Assembly (NCBI RefSeq): GCF_030679875.1
Contig: NZ_JAUXSP010000015.1
Location: forward strand, 1-64,000
Source: Phenylobacterium sp.
GTDB lineage: Bacteria > Pseudomonadota > Alphaproteobacteria > Caulobacterales > Caulobacteraceae
Length of the DNA stretch: 64,000 nucleotides
Direction of reading: 5' to 3'
Shown: piece by piece, positions 26,110 through 35,051 of the stretch
How the letters are laid out: every line of letters starts with the position of its first letter
How positions within the stretch are numbered: position 1 is the first letter of the stretch
Notes under the pieces: model-generated
Seen by the model: only the letters and a program-made list of their open reading frames with translations
Database searches by the model: none
Told to the model about the DNA's origin: nothing
Position numbers and translations under genes: made by a program

Positions 26110-28182
26110 ATGAGCCAAGCGTTGGACCCAGGCGATCGTACGCCTCAACCGGCGGACGTGCAGGACTTGCTGGTCAGCGACTTTCTGCGGTCAGACTTCA
26201 CCTTCATGGTGCTGGACTTTGATGCGGGGCTGCGGTTCGTCGGCGGCGCCTGCGCCGTGCCAGGCGGCGCGGCCGGCTCGGCCCCCTGCCCCGCCGGAGC
26301 CAGCCTGCGCAATCTGTTCAGCCCCAGCGACCTGGAGCGACTTGAGCCGCTGATCGCTGAGGCCCTGAACGGACGGCCCGGGACTCTCACTTTCGCCTTC
26401 GCATCCGACGCTCATGCCCGATCCCTGAAACTCGCCATATTGCCCCGATGCCAGGGGGACGGCTCCGGGCCCGCCGGGGTGGTGCTCACCATCGAGGACG
26501 TCACCCAGCGCCTCCACAGCCGCGCCCGTCTGGTCGCCCTTGAGGATCGGCTGCGGGCCATTCTGAGCCACGCGGCGGACGCGGTTCTCGTCATCGACAC
26601 CGAGGGACAGATCGAGCTGGCCAACGCCGCTGCTGAACAGCTGACCGGCTGGCCGGCCGAAGACCTTGTCGGCGGGCCGATCACCGTGTTGATGGATGAG
26701 CCCTATCGCAGCAGCCATCAGGGGCAGATCGAGCGATACCTTGAATACGGCACAAGCGGCATCCTGAATGTCGGGCCGCGCCCCTTTCCGCTGCTGCGGC
26801 GAGACGGCGAGAGACTGCCCATCGAACTGTCTGTCGGTGAGGCCTTTATCGCTGGCGAGCGCAAATTCATCGGGGTCTGCCGGGACATCAGCCAGAGGCT
26901 GGAGAAGGACGAAGCCCTGCGCGCGGCCAATGCCGCCCTGCGCCACAAGATTCACGAACTGCAGGGCCTGAGCCAGGGCCTGGAGTCCCAGAAGCTGGCT
27001 TTGGAACGCTTGGCCGCAGACAACGCCGCAGCCCGGGCCGAGGCTGAGCGGGCCAACCAGGCCAAGTCCCGTTTCCTGGCCACCATGAGCCATGAACTTC
27101 GGACACCGCTGAACGGAATCCTCGCCGTCTCAGAGGCCCTGGGGCGGCGGGACCTGGCGGCGGCGGACCAGGAGCTTGTGGAGATCATCTCCTCTTCCGG
27201 CCAAGGTCTTCTTTCAATTTTGAACGAGGTCCTTGATCTGTCGCGGGTCGAGTCCGGCCAGTTGAAGATTGAGCCAAAGGTCTTTAGGCCGCGGGCCGCC
27301 ATTGGGGCGGTGGCCGAAGTCTGGCGGTTCGCTGCCGAGGCGAAGGGTCTGCAGCTGCAGCTGAACACCCGCGCCATGACCGCCCTGCGGATCGGGGATC
27401 CCGAACGCCTGCGGCAGATCCTGTCCAATCTGATCAACAACGCCATCAAGTTCAGCGACAGCGGCGCGATCACCTTGAAGGCGAGACCTGTGGGCCGCAC
27501 CGACAGACTGCGGTTCGAGGTCATCGACAGCGGGCCAGGCGTCGCGCCGGAAGACCGCGAGCGGCTGTTCCAGCCCTTCGTCCAGGCCGATTCCGAACGC
27601 ACACGGCGCCACGGCGGCGCAGGCCTGGGCCTGGCCATATGCCGGGAGCTGGCCATGCTCATGGGTGGAAGGATCTGGGTGGAGCCCGCAAGGTCGGGGG
27701 GCGCCTGTTTTGTGGTGGAGCTGCCCATGCCCCTGGCGCCGGCGGCGGCGGGGGCTCCTCCGCCAGCAGTCGCGCCGCTGGACGCAGAGGCCCGCGAGCG
27801 GGTTTTCGACCCGAAGATCCTCGTCGCCGAGGATCACCCTCTCAATCGCCTGGTGGCCTCGATCATCCTTGAGGAGGCGGGCCTGCGGTTCGACTGCGTA
27901 GAGGACGGGGTCGCCGCTCTGGAGGCGGTAGGGCGGGGCGGCTACGACCTGGTGCTGATGGACGTCAACATGCCGCGGATGGACGGTCTGGAAGCGACCC
28001 GCCTCATTCGCCAGCTGCCGGCGCCCCTGGGGACGGTGCCGATCGTGGCGGTGACGGCCAATGCGGCGCCTGACGAGGTCGAAGCCTGCCTGCAGGCCGG
28101 CATGACCGGCTTCGTCGCCAAGCCGATCCGGGCCGCCGAACTGCTGGAGGTCATGGCCGCCGCTCTAAATCTGGTCGCCTAA
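26110..28182 (+). CDS. Soluble hybrid histidine kinase (PAS-PAS-HisKA-HATPase-REC)
   Basis: A 690-residue cytoplasmic hybrid sensor kinase. Domains: a divergent PAS-like region (about 28-135), a PAS domain (about 145-262, DAVLVIDTEGQIELANAAAE), a coiled coil (265-318), HisKA with phospho-acceptor His328 in MSHELRTPLNG, HATPase with N-box LSNLINNAIKFS (Asn444), DSGPG (473) and GGAGLGLAI (503), and a C-terminal receiver with Asp618 (LMDVNMP) and Lys671. ATG 26110 is preferred; TTG 26098 would lie inside the palindrome. It is divergent from a LuxR-type regulator whose own receiver is degenerate. No membrane segments, so it senses an internal signal. Confidence 0.93.
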   Translation: MSQALDPGDRTPQPADVQDLLVSDFLRSDFTFMVLDFDAGLRFVGGACAVPGGAAGSAPCPAGASLRNLFSPSDLERLEPLIAEALNGRPGTLTFAFASDAHARSLKLAILPRCQGDGSGPAGVVLTIEDVTQRLHSRARLVALEDRLRAILSHAADAVLVIDTEGQIELANAAAEQLTGWPAEDLVGGPITVLMDEPYRSSHQGQIERYLEYGTSGILNVGPRPFPLLRRDGERLPIELSVGEAFIAGERKFIGVCRDISQRLEKDEALRAANAALRHKIHELQGLSQGLESQKLALERLAADNAAARAEAERANQAKSRFLATMSHELRTPLNGILAVSEALGRRDLAAADQELVEIISSSGQGLLSILNEVLDLSRVESGQLKIEPKVFRPRAAIGAVAEVWRFAAEAKGLQLQLNTRAMTALRIGDPERLRQILSNLINNAIKFSDSGAITLKARPVGRTDRLRFEVIDSGPGVAPEDRERLFQPFVQADSERTRRHGGAGLGLAICRELAMLMGGRIWVEPARSGGACFVVELPMPLAPAAAGAPPPAVAPLDAEARERVFDPKILVAEDHPLNRLVASIILEEAGLRFDCVEDGVAALEAVGRGGYDLVLMDVNMPRMDGLEATRLIRQLPAPLGTVPIVAVTANAAPDEVEACLQAGMTGFVAKPIRAAELLEVMAAALNLVA

Positions 28183-29111
28183 ACCTGGTTGACGGTATTG
28201 CCCTTGACCACCGCCTTGCCATCAGACGCGAGGTCGAGGCGGGTCTGCGGCAGGGCGAGAGGGCCCTTAAGGGCCGCATTCACCTGATTCAGGCCCGCAG
28301 GCCCAGGGCCCCGGGCGAGCAGGTAGCGCAGGGATATCCGCTCGTGATCAGCGGCGTCAGGCTGGGTCCCGTGCAGGGTGCAGGCATGCCAGATGGCGGC
28401 AAATCCGGCCGGCCCGGTCAGCAGCCGCTGGGTGACCGCCGCCTCCCCCCCGCGCCCGTCGCGGTAAGTCCAGGATTCGGGTCCGTTGTGGGTTAGGTCA
28501 TGGGGGAAGACGGTGCCGCCCAGTTGGTGCGACCCGGTGAGCAGGAAGAGCGGCGCATCCAGGCGGCTGACCGGGTGCAGATAGACGTAGAGCGTCAGGA
28601 AATCGGCCTGGCGGTCACGATAGTCGATCAGGTCCTGGTGGAAATCGATGCCGTAGAAATAGGTCACGTCCCGATATTCCGGGCGGATATAGGCGCCGAG
28701 ATTGTTCACCGGGTTGCCGAGAATCCGCGCCCGCAGCCAGGCCGGAACAGAGGTCTGGGGCACGCCGCAGACCACCTTGCGATTGAGCAGCTCATAGCCC
28801 TGGCCCAGCAGAGCCTCTAGCGCCCCGGCGATGTGGGGAGCCTGTTCGACAAATCCGAGGCGATCTTCGAACCGTTCAAGAAGATTGCGGCCGGGGCGCG
28901 GATTGACCCCCACATGCTGGGGGTCGGCGTCAAACTCGACCTCGCTCAGGAACAGGCGGTGGTCGAATGGACGGGTCGCGCGGATATCCGCCAGCAGGGC
29001 GGCGGCCGCAGCGGGATCGACCAAGTCGTCGAAGACGTGGGCGCCGTCCTGGATGAAATCGGCGATGGCGGGGTGTGGAGCGACGGGCGCAGGGGCGCGG
29101 ACGGCGGTCAT
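28179..29111 (-). CDS. Phytanoyl-CoA dioxygenase-like non-heme iron enzyme
   Basis: A 310-residue protein with the pattern of the PhyH branch of 2-oxoglutarate/Fe(II) oxygenases: an HxD pair His158/Asp160 in DFHQD, and a distal His in ACTLHGTQPDAADHERISLRY where the Arg would bind 2-oxoglutarate. The double-stranded beta-helix fold is consistent with LTLYVYLHPVSRLDAPLFLL. Substrate unknown; small-molecule hydroxylation is likely. The stop overlaps the stop of the convergent hybrid kinase by four bases (CTAA). Confidence 0.78.
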   Translation of the reverse strand: MTAVRAPAPVAPHPAIADFIQDGAHVFDDLVDPAAAAALLADIRATRPFDHRLFLSEVEFDADPQHVGVNPRPGRNLLERFEDRLGFVEQAPHIAGALEALLGQGYELLNRKVVCGVPQTSVPAWLRARILGNPVNNLGAYIRPEYRDVTYFYGIDFHQDLIDYRDRQADFLTLYVYLHPVSRLDAPLFLLTGSHQLGGTVFPHDLTHNGPESWTYRDGRGGEAAVTQRLLTGPAGFAAIWHACTLHGTQPDAADHERISLRYLLARGPGPAGLNQVNAALKGPLALPQTRLDLASDGKAVVKGNTVNQV

Positions 29112-29192
29112 GGGGCCTCCCCAAATAGCACAGGTGAGTCTCGCCGCCGCGCCCTGAAGATCGGGTTAACCCTATGTCTGCGCTACGCCGGT

Positions 29193-29692
29193 TCAGCCGC
29201 CAGCCGGTGGTCGACGCGGCGCCAGAATGGGCGCTTGGCCGGGAGGCGGGTTCTCTTCCAGGTCGTCGATCAGGGCTTTCATTTCCTCAATCTCACGCAC
29301 CTGGGCGGCCAGGATTTCGTCCGCCAGGGCCCGAACCCTCGGATCGCGGATGTGGGCCCGTTCGCTGGTCATGATCGCAATGGAGTGGTGCGGCGTCATC
29401 GCCTTCATATAGGCCACATCCCCGACGCCGGTCTGGCTGCGGACCATCCATAGGGCGGCGGCGAACACGACCAGGGACCCCGCGGTTATGGCCAGGTTCA
29501 TCCCCTTGTTGGGATACATGCCGAACATGAAGAGCAGCATGACGATCGCCATCGCCGCCCCCATGACCAGGGCCATGTAAGCGCGGGTCTGGCTGAACAA
29601 CACGTGGTCAAAAGCGTAGGTGTTCAGTACATGAGGACGAACATGATCAGGGTCGAGGCGGCGATCATGGCGCCAAATCGCAGATAGCTCAC
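29193..29692 (-). pseudogene. DUF305 membrane protein broken by a single-base deletion
   Basis: A perfect AGAAGGAGGT site precedes GTG 29692, which opens SYLRFGAMIAASTLIMFVLMY and then hits TGA at 29626-29624. One frame over, the protein continues without a gap as NTYAFDHVLFSQTRAYMALVM, a second helix, a third helix, then the DUF305 core MKAMTPHHSIAIMTSERA and AAQVREIEEMKALIDDLE. Adding one base (TAC-CTG instead of TACTG) restores a 166-residue protein matching the usual DUF305 membrane proteins (copper/metal or stress related, with HHS motif). It is therefore a recent frameshift, an assembly error, or a programmed shift. An internal ATG could give a shortened product. Confidence 0.8.
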
Positions 29693-29766
29693 GGCGGACC
29701 TCCTTCTGTTGCTGAAGGGCGGAACGCGCAACCTGGAAGTCCGGCGCCAATTTTTGGAAAGGCGCT

Positions 29767-31983
29767 CTAGCTGAGGGTTCGAGGCCGCAGGAGCCGCCAG
29801 CCGAGGAACAGGATCGCGATCAGCACCGCCTCGACCACCATGGGCGGGATCTGCTGAACCCCACCCCCAGAGGCGATCAGGCTGATGACCCGCCCGGTGA
29901 GCGCCAAGCCCAGGAGGATCAACGCCGGCGCCAGCCACCGGCGGTCAGACCTTAGCGCCGCCAGCAGGGCGAAAAGGCCGCCGGCCCCAAAGAAGCCCCC
30001 CAGATCCGCCCGCAGGCTGGCCAGCCCCAATGGCCCGTCAGCCCCGAGCCCCAGGGTGGCCGCAAAGATCAGAGGCTGGGTCCAGACTCGCAAAGCGATT
30101 GCGAGCATCAGCAGGGCCACCAGGCCGAGCAGCCCCCGGGCGATCGCGCGGCCGAGGCGCGCGGCCCGTTCAGGCTCGCCCCGGGCGTAGCGTCGCCAAC
30201 CCAGCGCCGCCGCGACGACGAGCAGCACCAGGAGGCCAAGTCCGATCAGAAGCGGCGCGCGGAAGTCCGCCAGGATATGTGCGGCGAGGTTGAGCGCAAT
30301 CTGCCGATCAGCGGAAAAGCCCTCGGGAATTTCAGCGGCGCCCACGGCCTTTGCATAGGCCTGATAGTCGGCCAGCATGGCCGCCACCCGCTCAGGCTGA
30401 GCCACCGCGAGATCGGTGGTCTCGCCGGGATCACGGACGATGTCATAGAGCCGCCAGGCCGGATCGCCCCAGGCGCCAGCGTTGCGCGTGAGCTTGTAGT
30501 CGCCCTTGAACAGGGCGCTGTCTCCGGCCGCTTCAAGGCCTACGGCCTCGTCGGGGCCATAGACCCGGTCGGCCGCACCGCGCAGGAGCCCCATCAGGCT
30601 GCGGCCGTGCAGGGCCGGCTGCTCGCCGCCCGCCAGGTCCAGCAGGGTCGGGGCAATATCGGAGATGATGCTGAAGGCCCGCACGGTCTGGCCTTCGGGC
30701 AGGCCAGGGCCCGCCATGATCAGGGGCACGCGTAGCCCGCCCTCCCCGGCGTAGAACTTGTAGAGCGCCCCGGGGGCGGCGCCGGCGCTCGCCCATCCCG
30801 GACCAATGGCGGCATAGGTTCCAGGTCCGCCGTTGATCTCGGCCCCATAGACATAGCCCTGTCGGCGAAGCCACAGACGGAACAGGGGTTCGGCCAGGGG
30901 GTCGCCCGCCTCCGGCCCATTGTCGGAGAGCACGACGAACAGCGTATTGTCGTACTGGCCCGTCGCCCGCAGATGATCCACCAGCCGACCCAGGTGGTGA
31001 TCCATGGCCTCCAGCATGCCGGCGTTGATCGCCATGGACCGCGCGGCCAGAGCCTGATCTTGCGGAGACAGGGCGTTCCAGTCAGCGACATTGCGCGGCG
31101 GCGGACCCATGGGCGTGTCAGCCGCGATAAGACCGGTGCGCACCGCGCCTTGGCGCCGCCGCTCCCGCTGGACGGTCCAACCCTCGAGGTAGGCGGCCTC
31201 ATATTTTCGGACAAAGGCCTCAGGCGCCTGAACCGGAATGTGGATCGCCAGGAAGGGCAGATAGGCGAAGAAGGGCGCGGCCTCCCGGCTCCCGTCGCCG
31301 ATATAGGCGATCATCTGGTCGACCAGGAATTCCGAGGAATAGAAGTCCTTGGGCAGGGTCGCGGGCTTGCCATCCTCGAACCAGGGGGATTTGGCGTAGA
31401 GCGGGAAGTAGGACCTCTGATCCCAGTTGTCGCCGCCGGTGGCGTCCAGGGCGAAGGAGCGGTCGAACCCGTGGGCGTCGGGCAGGTCGCCCGGTCCGTG
31501 GCCCAGGTGCCACTTGCCGGCCATGTAGGTGCGATAGCCGACCTGCTTAAGGCGGGTGGCCACAGTCTCGACCCCGGGGGCCAGACGGCCCTGATAGGCC
31601 GGCAGGTCACGATGGGCGCGCGGGGTGGTCTCCGGAAGGTTGGCGACGCCGGCGGTGTGGCTGTCCAGACCAGTCATCAGCATGGCCCGCGATGGCGCAC
31701 ACATGGGCGTGGCGTGGAAGTTCGAGAAGCGCGCGCCCCGGGCGGCCAGGGCGTCGATGGTCGGGGTGGCGATCTCGCTTCCGTAGGCGCCGAAGTCGGT
31801 ATAGCCGGCGTCGTCAACCAGGATGAGGACGATGTTGGGTTGGCCGCCGGCCCCCTGGGGGCCGGCCACCTGGGCGTTTGCGGGATGGTTGAGCAGGCCT
31901 GCGCCGAGGACCAGAAGGCCGGCCAACAGCCCAGCCATTGAGCGCCGCGGCCCCCGCCGCTCCGCATTCCTGTCGCTCGACAT
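29767..31983 (-). CDS. Exported sulfatase fused to a DUF4345-like membrane domain
   Basis: A 738-residue protein. The signal peptide (hydrophobic MAGLLAGLLVLGAGLLNHPANA) is followed by a type I sulfatase domain (about 48-560): metal strand NIVLILVDDAGY, the formylglycine motif CAPSRAMLMTG with Cys95, GKWHLGHG, and a late SDNGPEAGD. The last 150 residues contain four hydrophobic helices and the pattern SLRADLGGFFGAGGLFALLA and LTGRVISLIASG, which resembles DUF4345; this fusion anchors the enzyme in the inner membrane. Start ATG 31983 follows AGGGGG. It is divergent from a second sulfatase and 6 kb from the FGE gene that would activate it. Substrate unknown. Confidence 0.88.
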   Translation of the reverse strand: MSSDRNAERRGPRRSMAGLLAGLLVLGAGLLNHPANAQVAGPQGAGGQPNIVLILVDDAGYTDFGAYGSEIATPTIDALAARGARFSNFHATPMCAPSRAMLMTGLDSHTAGVANLPETTPRAHRDLPAYQGRLAPGVETVATRLKQVGYRTYMAGKWHLGHGPGDLPDAHGFDRSFALDATGGDNWDQRSYFPLYAKSPWFEDGKPATLPKDFYSSEFLVDQMIAYIGDGSREAAPFFAYLPFLAIHIPVQAPEAFVRKYEAAYLEGWTVQRERRRQGAVRTGLIAADTPMGPPPRNVADWNALSPQDQALAARSMAINAGMLEAMDHHLGRLVDHLRATGQYDNTLFVVLSDNGPEAGDPLAEPLFRLWLRRQGYVYGAEINGGPGTYAAIGPGWASAGAAPGALYKFYAGEGGLRVPLIMAGPGLPEGQTVRAFSIISDIAPTLLDLAGGEQPALHGRSLMGLLRGAADRVYGPDEAVGLEAAGDSALFKGDYKLTRNAGAWGDPAWRLYDIVRDPGETTDLAVAQPERVAAMLADYQAYAKAVGAAEIPEGFSADRQIALNLAAHILADFRAPLLIGLGLLVLLVVAAALGWRRYARGEPERAARLGRAIARGLLGLVALLMLAIALRVWTQPLIFAATLGLGADGPLGLASLRADLGGFFGAGGLFALLAALRSDRRWLAPALILLGLALTGRVISLIASGGGVQQIPPMVVEAVLIAILFLGWRLLRPRTLS

Positions 31984-32090
31984 GGTCGGCCCCCTGAATC
32001 TGGCCAGATGTATATGCACGACAACTGCCAATTTATGCAAGGCGTGGGCGCTCGCGCGCTGGTCCCTCTGACGGTCCTGGCTCTAGGGGC

Positions 32091-32120
32091 TTGAGTCACA
32101 GAGACAATGGCGCGTATCGT
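32091..32120 (+). promoter_or_regulatory. Candidate housekeeping promoter of the plus-strand sulfatase
   Basis: TTGAGT (32091-32096) and TATCGT (32115-32120) with an 18-base spacer resemble a weak sigma-70 promoter in the 169-bp gap between the divergent sulfatases. Transcription would begin about 25 bases before the ATG. The match is modest. Confidence 0.3.
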
Positions 32121-32152
32121 GCCAAAACTTTAAGGCTCGGGGAGGGCCGTCC

Positions 32153-33805
32153 ATGTCGCGCAAAATTTGGATTGGGGTGGGACTCGCCGTTCTGGTGGCC
32201 ATCGGCGTCGGCCTCGCCAACTACAAGTCCATCGTCCTGTTCCTGGTGGGCAATCTGGGCAAGCAGGAGATCGCCGAGAACCAGGAGATCATCTGGGCCA
32301 GGGGACCAGACACGGCGCCAGCAGGCGCGCGGCCCCCCAATGTGATCGTCATCCTGGCTGATGATCTGGGCATCAACGACATCAGTACGTTCGGGGGCGG
32401 CATAGCTGGCGGCCTGGTGAAGACGCCACACATCGACGCCCTGGCGGCCCGGGGCGCCAATCTCAGCCAGGCCTATGCGGGCCAGGCGACCTGCGCGCCC
32501 TCCCGGGCCATGATCATGACCGGACGGTATGCGACCCGGCACGGCTTTGAGTTCACCCCAACTCCGGACGGCATGGCCCGCATCGTGGAGATGTTTTATA
32601 ATGACGGCTCCCGCCCCCACCCCATGCTGCGGGACGCCAAGGCCGCGCGGGAGACCCCGCCGATGGTCGAGCAAGGCCTGCCGGGCAGCGAGATCACCCT
32701 GGCTGAGGTGCTCAAGACCCGCGGCTATCACACCGTCCACATCGGCAAGTGGCATCTGGGCGACACCGAGGAGTTCAACGCCAATGCGCAGGGTTTCGAC
32801 GAAAGCCTGCTGATGGCCAGCGGCCTCTATCTGCCGGAGAACCACCCCGATGTGGTCAACGCCAAGGTCGACTTCGACCCGATCGATAAATTCCTGTGGG
32901 CCAGGATGCAGGCCGCCGCCAAGTTCAATGGCGGGCCGATGTTCGCGCCGCGCGGCTACCTCACCGACTACTACACCGAGGAATCGATCAAGGTGATCGA
33001 GGCCAATCGCAATCGGCCGTTCCTGCTCTATCTGGCCCACTGGGGCATTCATACGCCCCTGCAGGCCACCCGCGCCGACTATGACGCCCTGCCCGAGATC
33101 AAGGACCATCGGCTGCGGGTCTATGGGGCCATGATGCTGGCCCTGGATCGCAGCGTCGGCCAGATCATGGCGGCCCTGGAGGCCCAGGGCCTGGCCGACA
33201 ACACCATCGTGGTCTTCACCAGCGACAATGGCGGCGCAGGCTATATCGGCCTGCCTGAGGTCAACGCCCCCTACCGCGGTTGGAAGCTGACCTTCTTCGA
33301 GGGCGGCCTTCGCGTGCCCATGTTCATGAGCTGGCCTGACCGCATCGCCCCCGGCACGGTCCTGGGCGACCCAGTGGCCCACATCGACCTGATGCCCACC
33401 CTGGCCGCGGCCGCCGGCGCCGCCGCCCCCACCGACCGGATCATCGACGGGGTCGACCTGCTGCCGTGGATCACCGGCCCACGACCCGCGCAGGCGCCTC
33501 ACGAGACCCTATTCTGGCAAAGCGGCTACTACCGCGCCGTCCTGCACAAGGGCTGGAAGCTGCAGACCTCTGAGAAACCCCAGAAGGACTGGCTGTATAA
33601 CCTCGGGGCTGATCCCACGGAGCAGACCAATCTGGCGCAGGCCAATCCCCAGAAGGTCGCCGAGCTGAAGGCCCTGCTGGCGGCGCACCAGGCGGCTGGC
33701 CGAGGCCCTCTATTCCCCAATGTCGGCTCAGTCCCGGTGATGGTCGACAAGACTCTCGCCGATCCCGCCACCGAGGCCGATGAGTTCGTCTACTGGCCGA
33801 ATTGA
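32153..33805 (+). CDS. Membrane-anchored type I sulfatase
   Basis: A 550-residue sulfatase with an N-terminal signal anchor (WIGVGLAVLVAIGVGLA). The catalytic domain starts at PPNVIVILADDLG; the formylglycine site is CAPSRAMIMTGR with Cys114; further motifs are HIGKWHLGD, LLYLAHWGIHTPLQA, and VVFTSDNGGAG. GGGGAGG lies nine bases before the ATG. It is divergent from the fused sulfatase, and the pair shares a 169-bp control region. Its activation needs a formylglycine-generating enzyme, which is encoded at 37.9 kb. The substrate (sulfate ester of a carbohydrate, sterol or aryl compound) cannot be read from sequence. Confidence 0.9.
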   Translation: MSRKIWIGVGLAVLVAIGVGLANYKSIVLFLVGNLGKQEIAENQEIIWARGPDTAPAGARPPNVIVILADDLGINDISTFGGGIAGGLVKTPHIDALAARGANLSQAYAGQATCAPSRAMIMTGRYATRHGFEFTPTPDGMARIVEMFYNDGSRPHPMLRDAKAARETPPMVEQGLPGSEITLAEVLKTRGYHTVHIGKWHLGDTEEFNANAQGFDESLLMASGLYLPENHPDVVNAKVDFDPIDKFLWARMQAAAKFNGGPMFAPRGYLTDYYTEESIKVIEANRNRPFLLYLAHWGIHTPLQATRADYDALPEIKDHRLRVYGAMMLALDRSVGQIMAALEAQGLADNTIVVFTSDNGGAGYIGLPEVNAPYRGWKLTFFEGGLRVPMFMSWPDRIAPGTVLGDPVAHIDLMPTLAAAAGAAAPTDRIIDGVDLLPWITGPRPAQAPHETLFWQSGYYRAVLHKGWKLQTSEKPQKDWLYNLGADPTEQTNLAQANPQKVAELKALLAAHQAAGRGPLFPNVGSVPVMVDKTLADPATEADEFVYWPN

Positions 33806-33857
33806 TCGACCGGCCGAACGCTGCGCGCCAATAGGTCTAGCCTCAGGAGGGCCAGCC

Positions 33858-34940
33858 TCAGCCCAGGCTGGCGATCAGGCCGACGGTGGGCGGGGTGCGG
33901 CCCGCGATCAGGTCGCCCAGGGCCGCGCGCACCGCCTCGGGGCCGGAGACATGGTGCAGGGCGAGGCGCCCCTTCAGCTCCTCAACCATTCGCAAGGTCT
34001 CCACCTGGGTGCGGCGCTGGATCACGCCCGGGCCGAGATCGCCGTCACGCTTGGCGATATGGGCGGGAATGAAGATGAAGTCGTGCGAGGGCGCGCCGTC
34101 CACCTTGCCGGTTGAGCGGGGCTGGTCCCAGTGGGTGGCCCCTACTGCGCAGCTCAGTTTCAGCTGCGGACCAAACCGCTTGTGAATGGCGCTGATCACC
34201 GCGCCGTCGCCGGCCATATCCACAAAGGCCGAGGGGATCGCGCCGTCCAGGCTGTCGATGTCCTGATAGGCGACGACCTGGTCACAGAGGCCAAGGCCCT
34301 CCACGAACGCCCTGTTGCCCGGCGAGGTCAGGCCGATCACCCGCGGCCGCGGCGCCGGATGGCGGGCCAGCATGTTGAGCAGGCCGATGGCGGTCTTTGA
34401 CGAGGCGCTGCCCACCAGCACCTGCTCGGCGCCGAAGAATGCGTTGTCGAGGAGATAGTCATAGAGCAGGTAGCCGGTGCCCAGCAGGGGGAGCAGCAGG
34501 CACCGCTGGTCCTCCAGCGCCTGCATCGCCGCGGGCTCGCCGGTGGTTCGCTGGTAGTGGTTATAGAAGGCTGGCAGGTCGGCCCGATGCGGGGCCGCGT
34601 CAACGAAACCCCTGGCGCCCACGGTGTCTGGCGCCAGGACCACATGCGAGGCGGTCGGGAAGAAGCCGTAGATCCGCTCCCCCACCGGCAGGTCCGGATG
34701 GCGCGAGGCGACCACATCGGCAAAGCCCCAGACCGGCGTCAGGCCCCAGGGCTCAGGCGCCGGGAAATAGCCCCAGTAGCCGATGGTGTCGCCCGATAGG
34801 GCGTAGCTGACATTGTTGGCGGTCAGCGCGAACCGGTCGATGGCCGCCAGCACCTCCCCAACCGCCAGTTCGGGGTCGGGGAGCTGCACGAGGCGGCTTT
34901 CGGTCAGCGCGTCACGGCGCAGCTGGAGTTGGGTGATCAT
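33858..34940 (-). CDS. DUF2855 family protein, MDR-like oxidoreductase fold
   Basis: A 360-residue cytoplasmic protein of the DUF2855 family, which resembles zinc-independent medium-chain dehydrogenases: an N-terminal GroES-like part (LAVGEVLAAIDRFALTANNVSYA, PVWGFADVVAS, VGERIYGFFPTASH) and a Rossmann-like second half around VLVGSASSKTAIGLLNMLARH. No enzymatic reaction is established for the family as far as I know. ATG 34940 with AAAGG upstream is preferred to the first possible start 69 bases earlier. It is the last gene of a minus-strand run that begins near 36.6 kb with the haloalkane dehalogenase. Confidence 0.82.
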   Translation of the reverse strand: MITQLQLRRDALTESRLVQLPDPELAVGEVLAAIDRFALTANNVSYALSGDTIGYWGYFPAPEPWGLTPVWGFADVVASRHPDLPVGERIYGFFPTASHVVLAPDTVGARGFVDAAPHRADLPAFYNHYQRTTGEPAAMQALEDQRCLLLPLLGTGYLLYDYLLDNAFFGAEQVLVGSASSKTAIGLLNMLARHPAPRPRVIGLTSPGNRAFVEGLGLCDQVVAYQDIDSLDGAIPSAFVDMAGDGAVISAIHKRFGPQLKLSCAVGATHWDQPRSTGKVDGAPSHDFIFIPAHIAKRDGDLGPGVIQRRTQVETLRMVEELKGRLALHHVSGPEAVRAALGDLIAGRTPPTVGLIASLG

Positions 34941-35051
34941 CGGCGCGACCTTTCCAGCAGGATGTGGACGCCGCAGGAAGACCACGGCAGAGGTGGCCAG
35001 GGCAACCATCGTCTAGGCGCGTCATCGGCGCCGCCTCGGCCCCGTCGTGGG

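Noticed and set aside
29163..29172. GGGTTAACCC palindrome as CtrA site or terminator
   Set aside because: Single TTAA only, no T-run, and it lies between the stop of one gene and the start of the next without matching spacing.
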